Of a DNA stretch of 64,000 nucleotides, positions 36,426 through 45,253 are shown piece by piece. Made by a program: the position numbers and the translations under genes. How positions within the stretch are numbered: the stretch's first letter is position 1; the number at the start of each line of letters is the position of its first letter. The DNA comes from Corynebacterium hansenii (GTDB lineage Bacteria > Actinomycetota > Actinomycetes > Mycobacteriales > Mycobacteriaceae): positions 2,976,001 through 3,040,000 of the forward strand of contig NZ_CP047211.1 in the NCBI RefSeq assembly GCF_030408795.1, written 5' to 3'. The notes under the pieces are model-generated. The model did not search any database. It was not told the origin of the DNA and saw nothing but the letters and a program-made list of their open reading frames with translations.

Positions 36426-38045
36426 CTAGTGCGAAACGGCCGCCTCGGCGCCGATGCCGGTCATGGAGCGGACCTCCATCTCGGCGCGCTTGCCCGGGAA
36501 GTTGTCCGGCTTGCCCACCAGCGTGCCGACGATGCCCAGCAGGAAACCGGCCGGGATCGCGACGAGCGACGGGTTCTCCAGCGGGAACAACGCGAAGTCC
36601 GCGCCGGCGATCAGCGACGTCTCCTGGCCCGACACCGCCGGGGAGAAGATGATCAGCACGATCGACGTCAGCAGGCCGCCGTAGATCGAGAACAGCGCGC
36701 CCGTGGTGTTGAAGCGGCGCCAGTACAGCGAGTAGATGATCGTCGGCAGGTTCGCCGCCGCCGCGATGCCGAACGCCAGCGCGACCAGGAACGCGATGTT
36801 CTGGCCCAGCGCGCCGATGCCCAGGATGATGGCCAGGATGCCGATGACCACCACCGTCGCCCGGGACACGCGGACCTGCTCCTCCTCCGTCGCCTCGCCG
36901 TTGCGCATGACGTTGTTGTAGATGTCGTGCGCCACCGACGCCGAGGCGGTGATGGCCAGGCCGGCGACGACCGCGAGGATCGTGGCGAAGGCGATGGCCG
37001 AGATGATGGCCATGAAGATCGTGCCGCCGACCTCCGCCGCCAGCAGCAGCACCGCGGAGTTCACGCCGCCCGGCGCCGCCAGGATCTGCTCCGGGCCGAC
37101 CAGCGCCGCGGCGCCGTAGCCCATGATGACCGTGAGCAGGAAGAACAGCGCCACGATGCCGATGGTCCAGGTGACCGAACGGCGCGCCTCGCGGGCGGTC
37201 GGGACGGTGTAGAAGCGCATCAGCACGTGCGGCAGGCCCGCGGTGCCGAACACCAGCGCCAGGCCCAGCGACACGAAGTCCAGCTTCGTCAGGACGTCGC
37301 CGCCGTACTTCAGGCCGGGCTTCAGAATCGCCTCGCCCGACGGGTGATTGGCCACCGCCGCGCCCAGGAGATTGTTGAAGCCGCCCTTGAGCGCCCAGAA
37401 CGTCAGGATCGCGATGATGATCGACCCGCCGACCAGAAGCACGGCCTTGATCATCTGCACGTAGGTCGTGCCCTTCATGCCGCCGACCAGGACGTAGACG
37501 ATCATCAGCGCGCCGACGACCGCGACGACCGTGTACTGCGCCATGCCGCCGTCGATGCCCAGCAGCAGCGCCACCAGGCCACCGGCGCCGGCCATCTGGG
37601 CGATCAGGTAGAACAGCGAAATGGTCAGCGTCGAAATGGCGGCGGCCGTGCGCACCGGCTTCTGGTTCAGGCGGAACGACAGCACGTCGGCCATGGTGAA
37701 ACGGCCCGTGTTGCGCAGCGGCTCGGCGACGAGCACCAGCGCCACCAGCAGGGCGATGAGGAAGCCGACTGAGTACAGGAACCCGTCGTAGCCCTGCACC
37801 GCGATGGCGCCCGTGACGCCCAGGAACGCGGCGGCCGACAGGTAATCGCCGGCGATGGCCAGGCCGTTCTGGGTGCCGCTGAAGGACGCGCCGCCGGTGT
37901 AGAAGTCACTGCCCTTCTGCGAGGTCTGGCGGGTCGCCCGGACGACGACCGTCAGCGTGACGACGATGAACGCGATGAAGATGGAGATGTTCAGCAGCGG
38001 GTTGCCGGTTTCGACGGCGTCCTGCGCGAGAAATGCGGTGTTCAT
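36426..38045 (-). CDS. mctC: Monocarboxylate/cation symporter (MctC/ActP, SSS family)
   Basis: 539 residues, about thirteen helices. Sodium-solute-symporter family: SFSGTQNGLAIAGDYLSAAAFLG near the N-terminus, QMAGAGGLVALLLG, and the VLGTAGLPHVLMRFYTVP-like segment mark the ActP/MctC branch, which takes up acetate, propionate and pyruvate. It follows a DUF485 gene by three bases, the standard yjcH-actP pairing, and shares its promoter region, which holds a LacI-type palindrome. Confidence 0.93.
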   Translation of the reverse strand: MNTAFLAQDAVETGNPLLNISIFIAFIVVTLTVVVRATRQTSQKGSDFYTGGASFSGTQNGLAIAGDYLSAAAFLGVTGAIAVQGYDGFLYSVGFLIALLVALVLVAEPLRNTGRFTMADVLSFRLNQKPVRTAAAISTLTISLFYLIAQMAGAGGLVALLLGIDGGMAQYTVVAVVGALMIVYVLVGGMKGTTYVQMIKAVLLVGGSIIIAILTFWALKGGFNNLLGAAVANHPSGEAILKPGLKYGGDVLTKLDFVSLGLALVFGTAGLPHVLMRFYTVPTAREARRSVTWTIGIVALFFLLTVIMGYGAAALVGPEQILAAPGGVNSAVLLLAAEVGGTIFMAIISAIAFATILAVVAGLAITASASVAHDIYNNVMRNGEATEEEQVRVSRATVVVIGILAIILGIGALGQNIAFLVALAFGIAAAANLPTIIYSLYWRRFNTTGALFSIYGGLLTSIVLIIFSPAVSGQETSLIAGADFALFPLENPSLVAIPAGFLLGIVGTLVGKPDNFPGKRAEMEVRSMTGIGAEAAVSH

Positions 38046-38048
38046 CGT

Positions 38049-38411
38049 CTAGACCTCTTCCGTGATCGGGGCGCGGTGCTCCATCCGGGCGCGGATGCGC
38101 TCGGAGGCCGGGTCGAGGCGGGTGTCCGCGAACTTCACGTACGCCCAAGTGATCAGGCCGGCGGTGACGAACTGCGCCAGGCCCAGGACCATGCCCAAGT
38201 TGATGTTGCCGAAGACGGAGATCGCCATCGCGTCCGGGAAGAACGTCGCGGTGACGATGTAGAGGACGTACCAGGCGATGAAGGCGACGAACAGCGGGAA
38301 GACGAACCCGCGGAACGTCCTGCGGAGGTCGTCGAATTCCTCCGAGGCCTGCACCTCGATGAACTCGGCCTCCGTCGGGCTCGAGCCCGGCGAAGTGGTG
38401 GGGTGTGACAT
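38049..38411 (-). CDS. DUF485 family membrane protein
   Basis: 120 residues with two helices (about 40-60 and 72-95). LRRTFRGFVFPLFVAFIAWYVLYI and NLGMVLGLAQFVTAGLITWAYVKFAD are the DUF485 signature. Members accompany ActP/MctC symporters as small partners. The start ATG 38411 has AGGTCAGGAC upstream. First gene of the mctC operon. Confidence 0.92.
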   Translation of the reverse strand: MSHPTTSPGSSPTEAEFIEVQASEEFDDLRRTFRGFVFPLFVAFIAWYVLYIVTATFFPDAMAISVFGNINLGMVLGLAQFVTAGLITWAYVKFADTRLDPASERIRARMEHRAPITEEV

Positions 38412-38632
38412 GTCCTGACCTTTCGGGAGAACCTTAAAGAAACCTTGGGTACCTTTTCCCAACGAAGCGATCCTATGGACGGCGCCCGTCCCGTTAAAAA
38501 TGCGAAGATCGGGGGCGGGGGTACTCGAATGGCCCCGCCACACTCGACTGACCAGCGATTATGACGACCTGCAAATTATTCGCAAGCTTCGCAAGGGCAA
38601 GCCTGCGAACGTCGCCAGCCCGGACGAATCAA

Positions 38633-38646
38633 TGAGAGCGCTCTCA
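38633..38646. promoter_or_regulatory. LacI-family operator-like palindrome
   Basis: TGAGAGCGCTCTCA, a perfect 14-base palindrome with the central CG typical of LacI/GalR-family sites. It lies 222 bases upstream of the DUF485 start and 347 from the phosphoesterase. No LacI-type gene is in the window. Confidence 0.6.
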
Positions 38647-38980
38647 GGTTCCGGCCCGAGCCGGGCCGGTCGCCAATCCGGATGCTCCGCTTTTGCCGCG
38701 CCCCCGGTTGGACGATGTGGGCTTTGGCGGGCTTTCGGGTGGGAACGGTTGGTTTTCGGCGGGCACCGTGAATCGGCCGGGATCGTTGTCTCGTCCGCAA
38801 ATTTCACACGTCGTCGCCGCGGACACAACGGGACGACGTTCGGGCGCGGAACACAATGCCGTCGCCGACGTGGCCCAGATCACGTCGCACGGTGATTTCG
38901 ACTACCCCCACATGACCCGGCATTCGGCCTGGGCAACACCGATCGGAACGGATCGGCGCGGCCCGGCGCGGACCCGCGGC

Positions 38981-38986
38981 TACGGT
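38981..38986 (+). promoter_or_regulatory. -10 element of the 2H phosphoesterase gene, probably leaderless
   Basis: TACGGT, then six bases, then ATG 38993. Confidence 0.4.
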
Positions 38987-38992
38987 GGCGGC

Positions 38993-39757
38993 ATGAGATT
39001 GTTCGCCTCGATTCGGCCGCCGGAGGAGGTTCGGGAGCACCTCGTCACGGCGCTGCGCCCCGTCCGCGACGACCACGGTCCGCTGCTGAGGTGGACCGAC
39101 CCCGATCAATGGCACCTGACGGTGGCGTTCTACGGCGAAAGGCCGGACGGCTCCGTCGATGAGCTGGCCGGGCACATCGCCGCCGCTGCGGCGACCACGG
39201 AGCTTCCCGACGCCCTCGACCTGCATTTGCGCGGCGCCGGCAGCTTTTCCGGCCGCACGTTGTGGATCGGCGTGGGCGGCGACGTCGCGCCGCTGCGGGA
39301 TCTGATGGCCGCCTGCGCCCATGATCCCTTCGCCGACCCCGATGACCCCGGCGTCTCGGATGGGTCCGCGGCCCGCGAGCGCCGCCGGGCGCACCTGACC
39401 GTCGCCCGCCTCCGCGCCCGCGAACAGGGAGGCCGCCGCGACGGGCGCCGTGCCCACCGGCGCAGCGCATGGGCGGGCGATCGCCGGCGGGGCCGTTCCC
39501 GCGAGGGCGGATATGGCAGCGGCGGCTACGGGCGGGACGGCGGTCACGGCCGCGATCTCGCGCGGCCGGCCCGCCATGACGGCGCGGACGTCCTCCGCGA
39601 CGTCGTCCACGCGCTCAGCGTCTACTCCGGCCCGTCGTGGTCGGCGACGGAGATCGAGTTGGTCTCCTCCAGGCTCGGCGAGGGCCGATCCGGCGGCGCG
39701 CTGCATGACACGGTCGCCACCATCCCACTGCACCCCTCGACCGGCGCGGATCACTGA
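38993..39757 (+). CDS. 2H phosphoesterase (RNA 2',3'-cyclic phosphodiesterase/LigT family)
   Basis: 254 residues. Two HXT motifs, WHLTVAFYG (about 41) and AHLTVARLR (about 132), define the 2H fold, which opens 2',3'-cyclic phosphates or ligates tRNA halves. The N-terminus (MRLFASIRPPEEV) is typical of ThpR. After the second motif an Arg/Gly/Tyr-rich insert of about 55 residues (about 145-200) is unusual and could bind RNA. Monocistronic, ending against the ldh terminator. Confidence 0.85.
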   Translation: MRLFASIRPPEEVREHLVTALRPVRDDHGPLLRWTDPDQWHLTVAFYGERPDGSVDELAGHIAAAAATTELPDALDLHLRGAGSFSGRTLWIGVGGDVAPLRDLMAACAHDPFADPDDPGVSDGSAARERRRAHLTVARLRAREQGGRRDGRRAHRRSAWAGDRRRGRSREGGYGSGGYGRDGGHGRDLARPARHDGADVLRDVVHALSVYSGPSWSATEIELVSSRLGEGRSGGALHDTVATIPLHPSTGADH

Positions 39758-39799
39758 GGCCCGTCACCGCTTCGGCGCCGCAAAAAGTCCCAAAAGTCC

Positions 39800-39844
39800 C
39801 AAAAAGCAAAGCGCGGCCGGCGCGCGGATCATCGCGCCGGCCGC
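39800..39844 (-). terminator. Strong intrinsic terminator of ldh
   Basis: GCGGCCGGCGCG (39813-39824) pairs perfectly with CGCGCCGGCCGC (39833-39844). On the leftward strand the stem is followed by GCTTTGCTTTTTGGG. It lies 17 bases past the ldh stop and also separates the convergent phosphoesterase gene. Confidence 0.85.
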
Positions 39845-39860
39845 ACAGAAGCAGCGCCCC

Positions 39861-40829
39861 TTACGGGTGGACGAACTCGCCGTCCTTCCAGAACGGGTCC
39901 TGGATCGCGCGGAGGGTCTCGACCGACTTGTTGAACTGTTCGGTCTCGTACTCGTCCAGCTCGAGCTCGACGACGCGGCGGACGCCCTTGCGGTTCACGA
40001 TGGCGGGCGTGCCGATGTACATGTCCTCGTGCCCGTACTCGCCGCGCAGCAGCGCCGACACGGGGAGGGCGACTTCCTGGTTCTGGAAGATCGCGCGGGT
40101 GATGCGGGCCAGGCCCATGCCGATGCCGTAGGACGTGGAGCCCTTGGCGTCGATGATTTCGTAGGCGGCGTCGCGGGTGCGGATGAAGATGGCCTCGAGT
40201 TCGTCGTGGAGCTCGGGGTTCTTCTCGAGCTGGCTGCGCAGGCCGACGCCGGCGATGTTGGCGGACGACAGGACGGGCAGCTCGGAGTCGCCGTGCTCGC
40301 CGACGATGTAGGCGTGGACGCTCATGGGCGAGACCTCGAAGTACTCGCCGAGCATGTAGCGGAAGCGGGCGGTGTCCAGGACGGTGCCGGAGCCGATGAC
40401 GCGGTGGGCGGGCAGGCCGGAGAACTTCCAGGTGGCGTGGGTGAGGATGTCGACGGGGTTGGTGGCGACGAGGATGATGCCGTCGAAGCCGCTGGCCATG
40501 ATGTCGCCGACGATGGACTTGAAGATGCGCATGTTCTTGTCCACGAGCTGCAGGCGCGTTTCGCCGGGCTTCTGGGCGGCGCCGGCGCAGATGACCACGA
40601 GTGCGGCGTCCTCGCAGTCGGCGTAGGTGCCGCGGGTGACCTTGGTTCGGGAGGGGGCCCAGACGACGCCGTGGTTGAGGTCCATGACGTTGCCTTCGGT
40701 TTTGCGCTCGTCGATGTCGATGATGGCCAGGTGGTCGCAGGTGCCCTGGTTGACCAGCGCGTAGGCGTAGGCGACGCCGACGTCCCCGGCACCGATGAGC
40801 ACGACCTTGTTTCCGGCGGAGACCTTCAT
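39861..40829 (-). CDS. ldh: L-lactate dehydrogenase
   Basis: 322 residues. NAD-dependent reduction of pyruvate to L-lactate. [21 protein letters not shown] is the nucleotide-binding loop; IIDID ends the second strand; ATNPVDILT and GEHGDSELP (proton-relay His near 185) are the catalytic segments; the substrate Arg is in [16 protein letters not shown] 40829 has GGAAGGAAG upstream. As I recall, ldhA lies beside pyk2 in C. glutamicum; here the mctC pair and a phosphoesterase gene separate them. Confidence 0.97.
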   Translation of the reverse strand: MKVSAGNKVVLIGAGDVGVAYAYALVNQGTCDHLAIIDIDERKTEGNVMDLNHGVVWAPSRTKVTRGTYADCEDAALVVICAGAAQKPGETRLQLVDKNMRIFKSIVGDIMASGFDGIILVATNPVDILTHATWKFSGLPAHRVIGSGTVLDTARFRYMLGEYFEVSPMSVHAYIVGEHGDSELPVLSSANIAGVGLRSQLEKNPELHDELEAIFIRTRDAAYEIIDAKGSTSYGIGMGLARITRAIFQNQEVALPVSALLRGEYGHEDMYIGTPAIVNRKGVRRVVELELDEYETEQFNKSVETLRAIQDPFWKDGEFVHP

Positions 40830-41079
40830 GGTTGCTTCCTTCCGGGGCGCGGGTTCGCGGTCGGGGTTCCGGGTGGTGGTTTCGCCACCGCACGTAGTCC
40901 GTTCACGCCCCAATGGTTGTGTACCTGTGTCCGATTATGCCCGCTTGGGCACTGGTTTTGACAGGGTTTTGTCCGGTGACCCTGGACACATGCACGGTAA
41001 CCGCTTTACGACGCCCCGGCGCGGCAGGCGGGGCGTGTTCCCGTGGGAGCAGCGGAAATTCCTTCTGGCGTCTGACAGT

Positions 41080-42921
41080 ATGAGGAACATGGATTTCGTG
41101 CGCTCGCTGAAGCCGGTGACGCGGCTCCGTGAGGCGCGGTTGCGCGAAACGGTGGCCCGTGAAACGGCCCGCGCCGTGAGCACGGGGCTGCCCATCCGCC
41201 GGCGTTCGCGCCCGTGGCGGGGGATCCCGTCGAACCCGGGGCTGGTCGGCGCCGAGATCGCGTCGTGGGCGGCGTTCAGCCCGTCGCTGATGCCGCGGCC
41301 GTGGGGGTCGACGGCGATGGTCTCCTTCGGCGCGCAGATCACGGGCCACGTGGTCGGCGTCGCGGTCGGCTACGGGTTCCGCCTGGCCGACGCCCGGTTG
41401 CGGAGGACGAAGCTGGGCCGGTTCGCGCCGTCGGTGCGCACGGAGCGGACCATCGCCATGGCATGGCACGGGTCGATGACGGCCGCCACGGCGTGGGTGT
41501 GGTGGCGGTCGATCCAGCACCAGCAGTCCATCGGCGGGCTCGTCGGCATGGACGCGCTGTCGTCCGCGCGGGCCCAGTTCGGCGGCACGGTCATGGCGTC
41601 GGGGGCGTACCTGGCCACGCAGGGGCTGACGTTCGCCGCGGAGTTCGTCTTCGACCGGATCCGCCGCGCCCTGCGCCCGTGGGTGCCGCGGGGCGTCGCG
41701 CCCGTGACCGCGGGAATCGTGGTCGGCGGAGGGCTGGGGCTGGCCGTCGACAAGCTGCTGGTGCGCAGGACCATCGAGCGCGTCTACCGCAACGCCCACC
41801 GGGTGAACATGCGGGTGATGCCGGGCCGCGTGCAGCCGTGGGAGCCGGAGCGCTCGGGCAGCCCGTGGTCGCTGGAGCCGTGGCACGCGCTGGGGGCGCA
41901 GGGCCGGTCGATGGTGGCCGACGGGCCGCGGGCGCGGGACATCGCCGCGGTGACCAAGCGGAAGCCGGACGAGGTCATGGAGCCGATCCGCGTGTACGCG
42001 GGCAAGGTGCGGGGGCGGTCGCTGAAGTTCCAGACGGAGCTGATCATCCGGGAGCTGCACCGCACCGGCGCATTCCGCCGGGATCACCTGGTCATCCACG
42101 TGACCACCGGCACCGGATGGATACCGCCGTGGGGGCTGATGGCGGTGGAGTTCTTCACCGGCGGCAATTGCGCGCAGGTGGGCCTGCAGTACTCGGACCT
42201 GCCGTCGCCGGTGGCGTGGCTGGCTGACCACGACACGCCCCCGGAGGCCGGCCGCGCGCTGTTCCGCCGCATCCGCGAGGAATGGGAACGGCTGCCGGAG
42301 GGCGACCGGCCGAAGCTGATCATCGCCGGCGAGTCGCTGGGCGGCTTCGGCGGCAACGGGGCGTTCGACGACGTCGCGGACATGCTCGCCTCGGTCGACG
42401 GGGCGGTGTGGACCGGCACGCCGCAGTTCACGCCCATCTGGAAGGAGCTGACGCGCACCCGCGACGCGGGATCGCCGGAGATCGCGCCGGTGATCGACGG
42501 CGGCCGGAACGTGCGCTTCGCCACCCGCCCGCAGGAGCTGTGGGAGACCTACGGCGGCGAGCCGCTGGGCGAATGGGAGCATCCGCGCGTGGCGTACCTG
42601 CAGCACGCGTCCGATCCGATCGTGTGGTGGGACTATCCGCTGGCGTGGCGGCGGCCCGATTGGCTGCGCGAGCGCCTGGGCCGCGACGTGCTGTCGGCGA
42701 TGCGGTGGTTCCCGGCGGTGACGTTCCTGCAGGTGCTCATCGACGGCCTGGTCAGCGTGGACGTCGGCGACGGCCACGGGCACAGGTACGAGGCCGAGTC
42801 GCTGCCGGCCTGGGCGGCCGTGCTGGGCTGCGAGCTCGACGACGACCACGCGGGAGCCGCGGGGGTGCGGTTCAAGAGGATCGCCAAGTGGGGCCGGAGG
42901 AATCTGCCGCCCAAGGCGTAG
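41080..42921 (+). CDS. Alpha/beta-hydrolase family membrane protein (PF10081-like)
   Basis: 613 residues. The N-terminal half has several hydrophobic segments (about 60-250) and the C-terminal half a hydrolase domain with LIIAGESLGGFGG (GXSXG, Ser near 422) and HASDPIVWWDYPLAWRRPDW near the end. This two-part build fits the actinobacterial PF10081 group; substrate unknown. ATG 41080 and ATG 41089 are both possible starts; TGAGGAAC lies between them, favouring the second if a ribosome site is used. Divergent from ldh. Confidence 0.8.
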   Translation: MRNMDFVRSLKPVTRLREARLRETVARETARAVSTGLPIRRRSRPWRGIPSNPGLVGAEIASWAAFSPSLMPRPWGSTAMVSFGAQITGHVVGVAVGYGFRLADARLRRTKLGRFAPSVRTERTIAMAWHGSMTAATAWVWWRSIQHQQSIGGLVGMDALSSARAQFGGTVMASGAYLATQGLTFAAEFVFDRIRRALRPWVPRGVAPVTAGIVVGGGLGLAVDKLLVRRTIERVYRNAHRVNMRVMPGRVQPWEPERSGSPWSLEPWHALGAQGRSMVADGPRARDIAAVTKRKPDEVMEPIRVYAGKVRGRSLKFQTELIIRELHRTGAFRRDHLVIHVTTGTGWIPPWGLMAVEFFTGGNCAQVGLQYSDLPSPVAWLADHDTPPEAGRALFRRIREEWERLPEGDRPKLIIAGESLGGFGGNGAFDDVADMLASVDGAVWTGTPQFTPIWKELTRTRDAGSPEIAPVIDGGRNVRFATRPQELWETYGGEPLGEWEHPRVAYLQHASDPIVWWDYPLAWRRPDWLRERLGRDVLSAMRWFPAVTFLQVLIDGLVSVDVGDGHGHRYEAESLPAWAAVLGCELDDDHAGAAGVRFKRIAKWGRRNLPPKA

Positions 42922-43038
42922 CGCGCATCTCCCGGTCGCCCTGCGGGATCGACGGAACCTACGTACCGTGGGCCGTGTTCGACGGCTGGACGGGTCGACG
43001 GCCCGTGCGGTCACCGTAACCAGGAAAGGATGCGAAAC

Positions 43039-43227
43039 ATGGGAATCTTCGACAAGGCCAAGCAGTTCGCCGCCGACAACCCGGACAAGGTGAGCCAGGG
43101 CATCGACAAGGCCGGCGACGCGATCGACGAGCGCACCGGCGGCAAGCACTCCGAGCAGATCGACAAGGCGCAGGACGCCGCCCGCAAGCATCTCGCCGAC
43201 GGCGAGGGCGAGCAGCCCCAGCAGTAG
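43039..43227 (+). CDS. Small Rv0909/MT0933-like antitoxin-family protein, copy 1
   Basis: 62 residues: GIFDKAKQFAADNPDKV followed by GIDKAGDAIDERTGGKHSEQIDKAQD, the PF14013 signature, highly charged and helical. The start is ATG 43039 because AGGAAAGG lies nine bases upstream; ATG 43030 would sit on that site. M. tuberculosis Rv0909 is called an antitoxin, but most corynebacterial copies are solitary and a stress role is equally possible. No toxin gene is adjacent. Confidence 0.85.
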   Translation: MGIFDKAKQFAADNPDKVSQGIDKAGDAIDERTGGKHSEQIDKAQDAARKHLADGEGEQPQQ

Positions 43228-43392
43228 CGCACGTCACGTGCATGGCGCCCGTTTCCCGGGAATCCCCCGGGCAGCGGGCGTTATTCTGTGTGCGGGACCC
43301 CTCCGCCGGCTCCGACCCCGGCTTTACCACCCCGGACCGGCACCGATTCCGCGCCGCCACGCGCCGCGGACCAGCACGAAAGGCGACGCGCC

Positions 43393-43593
43393 ATGAGCCT
43401 CATCGACAAGGCCAAGGATTTCATCGACAAGAATCCGGACAAGGTCCGCCAGGGCATCGAGAAGGCGGGCGACGTGATCGACGAGCGCACCGGCGGCAAG
43501 TACGCCGACAAGATCGATCGCGTGCAGGAAGAGGCCGCCAAGCGCCTGGGCGGCGGCGAGACGCGCGAAGGCGGCGAACCCGCCGCCCGCTAA
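43393..43593 (+). CDS. Small Rv0909/MT0933-like antitoxin-family protein, copy 2
   Basis: 66 residues, a close paralogue of the protein at 43039: SLIDKAKDFIDKNPDKVRQGIEKAGDVIDERTGGKYADKIDRVQ. The ATG at 43393 has GAAAGGCGA upstream. The 165-base gap between the copies is long enough for a separate promoter. It ends tail to tail with msrA, overlapping by four bases. Confidence 0.85.
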   Translation: MSLIDKAKDFIDKNPDKVRQGIEKAGDVIDERTGGKYADKIDRVQEEAAKRLGGGETREGGEPAAR

Positions 43594-44207
43594 CCGCAGG
43601 TGACGCCGGTGGCGTGCACGGGGCAGTATCCGCCCGGGTTCGCCTCCAGGTACCCGCGGTGGAAGGGTTCGGCGACCCAGAAGCGCCCGGTCGGGGTCCG
43701 GTCCAGCGGGGTGACCTCCGTGGTGATGGGCCCGAACCCGGCCGCCGCCAGCCGCGGCGCGTAGGCCGCGAGGGTCTCCTCCGTCACGCGCGCCTGTTCC
43801 GCGTCGAGCGGGAACACGGCCGAGCGGTACTGCGGGCCGATGTCGTTGCCCTGGCGGTCGCCCTGCGTCGGGTCGTGGTTTTCCAGCACCAGGCGCAGCA
43901 GCTGCGCGAAGCTGGTCCGCGCGGGGTCGAACACGGCGAGCACGGACTCGGTGTGCCCGGTCCGGCCGCCGCAGACCTCGCGGTACGACGGCCACTGCGT
44001 CGCCCCGCCGGCGTAGCCGGGCAGGGTCGTCCACACTCCCGGCGCATTCCACAGGAGCTTTTCGACGCCCCAGAAGCAGCCGGCGGCGACGATCATGGCG
44101 TGGTGCCCCTCGGGCCACGGCCCGCCGTACGGGGTGCCCAGGACCAGGTGCTCACCGGCGACGCGGCCGCCGTCGTCGAGGATGTCGGTCGGGGTGAAAG
44201 CAGTCAT
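43590..44207 (-). CDS. msrA: Peptide methionine sulfoxide reductase A
   Basis: 205 residues. Repairs methionine-S-sulfoxide in proteins using thioredoxin. The active-site Cys is in AAGCFWGVEK (about 42), followed by GYAGG and HTESVLAVFDP; the C-terminal GGYCPVHATGVTCG carries the resolving cysteines. ATG 44207 follows a -10 hexamer by seven bases. Next to sodA, giving a small oxidative-stress group. Confidence 0.96.
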   Translation of the reverse strand: MTAFTPTDILDDGGRVAGEHLVLGTPYGGPWPEGHHAMIVAAGCFWGVEKLLWNAPGVWTTLPGYAGGATQWPSYREVCGGRTGHTESVLAVFDPARTSFAQLLRLVLENHDPTQGDRQGNDIGPQYRSAVFPLDAEQARVTEETLAAYAPRLAAAGFGPITTEVTPLDRTPTGRFWVAEPFHRGYLEANPGGYCPVHATGVTCG

Positions 44208-44214
44208 GGGCGCG

Positions 44215-44220
44215 AGGATA
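44215..44220 (-). promoter_or_regulatory. -10 element of msrA, probably leaderless
   Basis: TATCCT on the leftward strand, seven bases before ATG 44207. Confidence 0.45.
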
Positions 44221-44396
44221 CGCGGCGGGCCGGGCGACCGTGAGCGCCGGAAGCGCCGATTCGAACGCCGCGCCCCGACCCCGATCCGCGTTCGCGGGTA
44301 CCGTCGCGTACGTACGCCCGGTGGCGTGGACCACACGCCGGCGATCAGCCCCGTCGGCGCGCGCCGGTCATCGCATGCCCACCTATCGAACCTGCG

Positions 44397-44426
44397 GAAT
44401 TACGCACATGAAACCTTGCGTAATTC
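44397..44426. promoter_or_regulatory. Inverted repeat over the sodA promoter, probable operator
   Basis: GAATTACGCA (44397-44406) and TGCGTAATTC (44417-44426) are perfect 10-base arms with a 10-base spacer. The right arm covers the -35 of sodA, so a bound dimer should repress. Confidence 0.7.
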
Positions 44427-44443
44427 TTTGGGATGGGTACCAT
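44416..44443 (+). promoter_or_regulatory. Promoter of sodA
   Basis: TTGCGT (44416-44421), 16 bases, TACCAT (44438-44443). The predicted leader is about 35 bases and contains AAGGAGGA. Confidence 0.55.
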
Positions 44444-44485
44444 CGGGTGTCAGAAGCGAAATCGACATTCCAAGGAGGACCACCC

Positions 44486-45088
44486 ATGGCCGTTTACGAG
44501 CTGCCGGAACTGGACTACGCCTACGACGCCCTCGAGCCGCACATCGCCGGCGAGATCATGGAGCTGCACCACACCAAGCACCACCAGAACTACGTCAACG
44601 GCGCCAACGCCGCCCTGGAGAAGCTGGAGGCCGCCCGCAACGACGGTTCCATCGCGGGCGTCGTCACCGCGCTCTCCAAGGATCTCGCCTTCAACCTGGG
44701 CGGCCACACCAACCACTCCATCTTCTGGAAGAACCTCTCCCCGAACGGCGGCGGCGAGCCGACCGGTGAGCTGGCCGAGGCCATCAACCGCGACTTCGGT
44801 TCCTTCGAGAAGTTCAAGGATCACTTCTCCGGTGCCGCGCTGGGCCTGCAGGGCTCCGGCTGGGCCATCCTGGGTTACGACCACATCGCCGGCCGTCTCG
44901 TCATCGAGCAGCTGACCGACCAGCAGGGCAACGTTTCCGTGAACCTGACCCCGCTGCTGATGCTCGACATGTGGGAGCACGCCTTCTACCTGCAGTACAA
45001 GAACGTCAAGGCCGATTACGTCAAGGCCGTCTGGAACGTCTTCAACTGGGACGACGTCGCCGAGCGTTACGCGAAGGCTTCCGCCTAA
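44486..45088 (+). CDS. sodA: Superoxide dismutase, Fe/Mn type
   Basis: 200 residues. Converts superoxide to peroxide and oxygen. Metal ligands are visible as His in MELHHTKHHQ (about 27), His in GGHTNHSIFW (about 77), and Asp and His in LLMLDMWEHAFYLQY (about 160 and 164). There is no signal peptide, though some corynebacterial SODs are found outside the cell. ATG 44486 follows AAGGAGGACC. The promoter has an overlapping inverted repeat (44397-44426). Manganese is likely in this genus; sequence alone does not prove it. Confidence 0.97.
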   Translation: MAVYELPELDYAYDALEPHIAGEIMELHHTKHHQNYVNGANAALEKLEAARNDGSIAGVVTALSKDLAFNLGGHTNHSIFWKNLSPNGGGEPTGELAEAINRDFGSFEKFKDHFSGAALGLQGSGWAILGYDHIAGRLVIEQLTDQQGNVSVNLTPLLMLDMWEHAFYLQYKNVKADYVKAVWNVFNWDDVAERYAKASA

Positions 45089-45102
45089 GTTTCCTTTCCG
45101 CC

Positions 45103-45121
45103 CCGCCCGGTTTCCGGGCGG
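45103..45121 (+). terminator. Hairpin after sodA
   Basis: CCGCCCGG and CCGGGCGG around TTT, 14 bases past the sodA stop. There is no T-run after it. Confidence 0.5.
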
Positions 45122-45209
45122 CGGCGCGGGATGCTTTGCGACGGCTCCGCCGTCGCGCATCGAGGGACTCCCCGGCGGTCCGCTGCACAAGTCGGCCGCC
45201 CGGTGAACC

Positions 45210-45253
45210 AACCCGCCCCACCCCCGCGTTTTTCGCGGTCGGTGGGGCGGGTT
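45210..45253. terminator. Bidirectional terminator between sodA and gntP
   Basis: AACCCGCCCCACC (45210-45222) and GGTGGGGCGGGTT (45241-45253) are perfect complements; the inner loop contains CCGCGTTTTTCGCGG, a second small stem. Confidence 0.65.

Larger units (their letters stand above)
38412..38992. other. 581-base divergent regulatory region
   Basis: No gene seen. It holds the promoter region of the DUF485-mctC operon, a LacI-type operator palindrome at 38633-38646, an AT-richer block at 38560-38600, and the -10 of the rightward 2H phosphoesterase (38981-38986). This is the second-longest gene-free stretch in the window. Confidence 0.55.

Noticed and set aside
43039..43593. A toxin-antitoxin locus
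   Set aside because: No toxin-like gene is adjacent; both small proteins are of the antitoxin family only by name.
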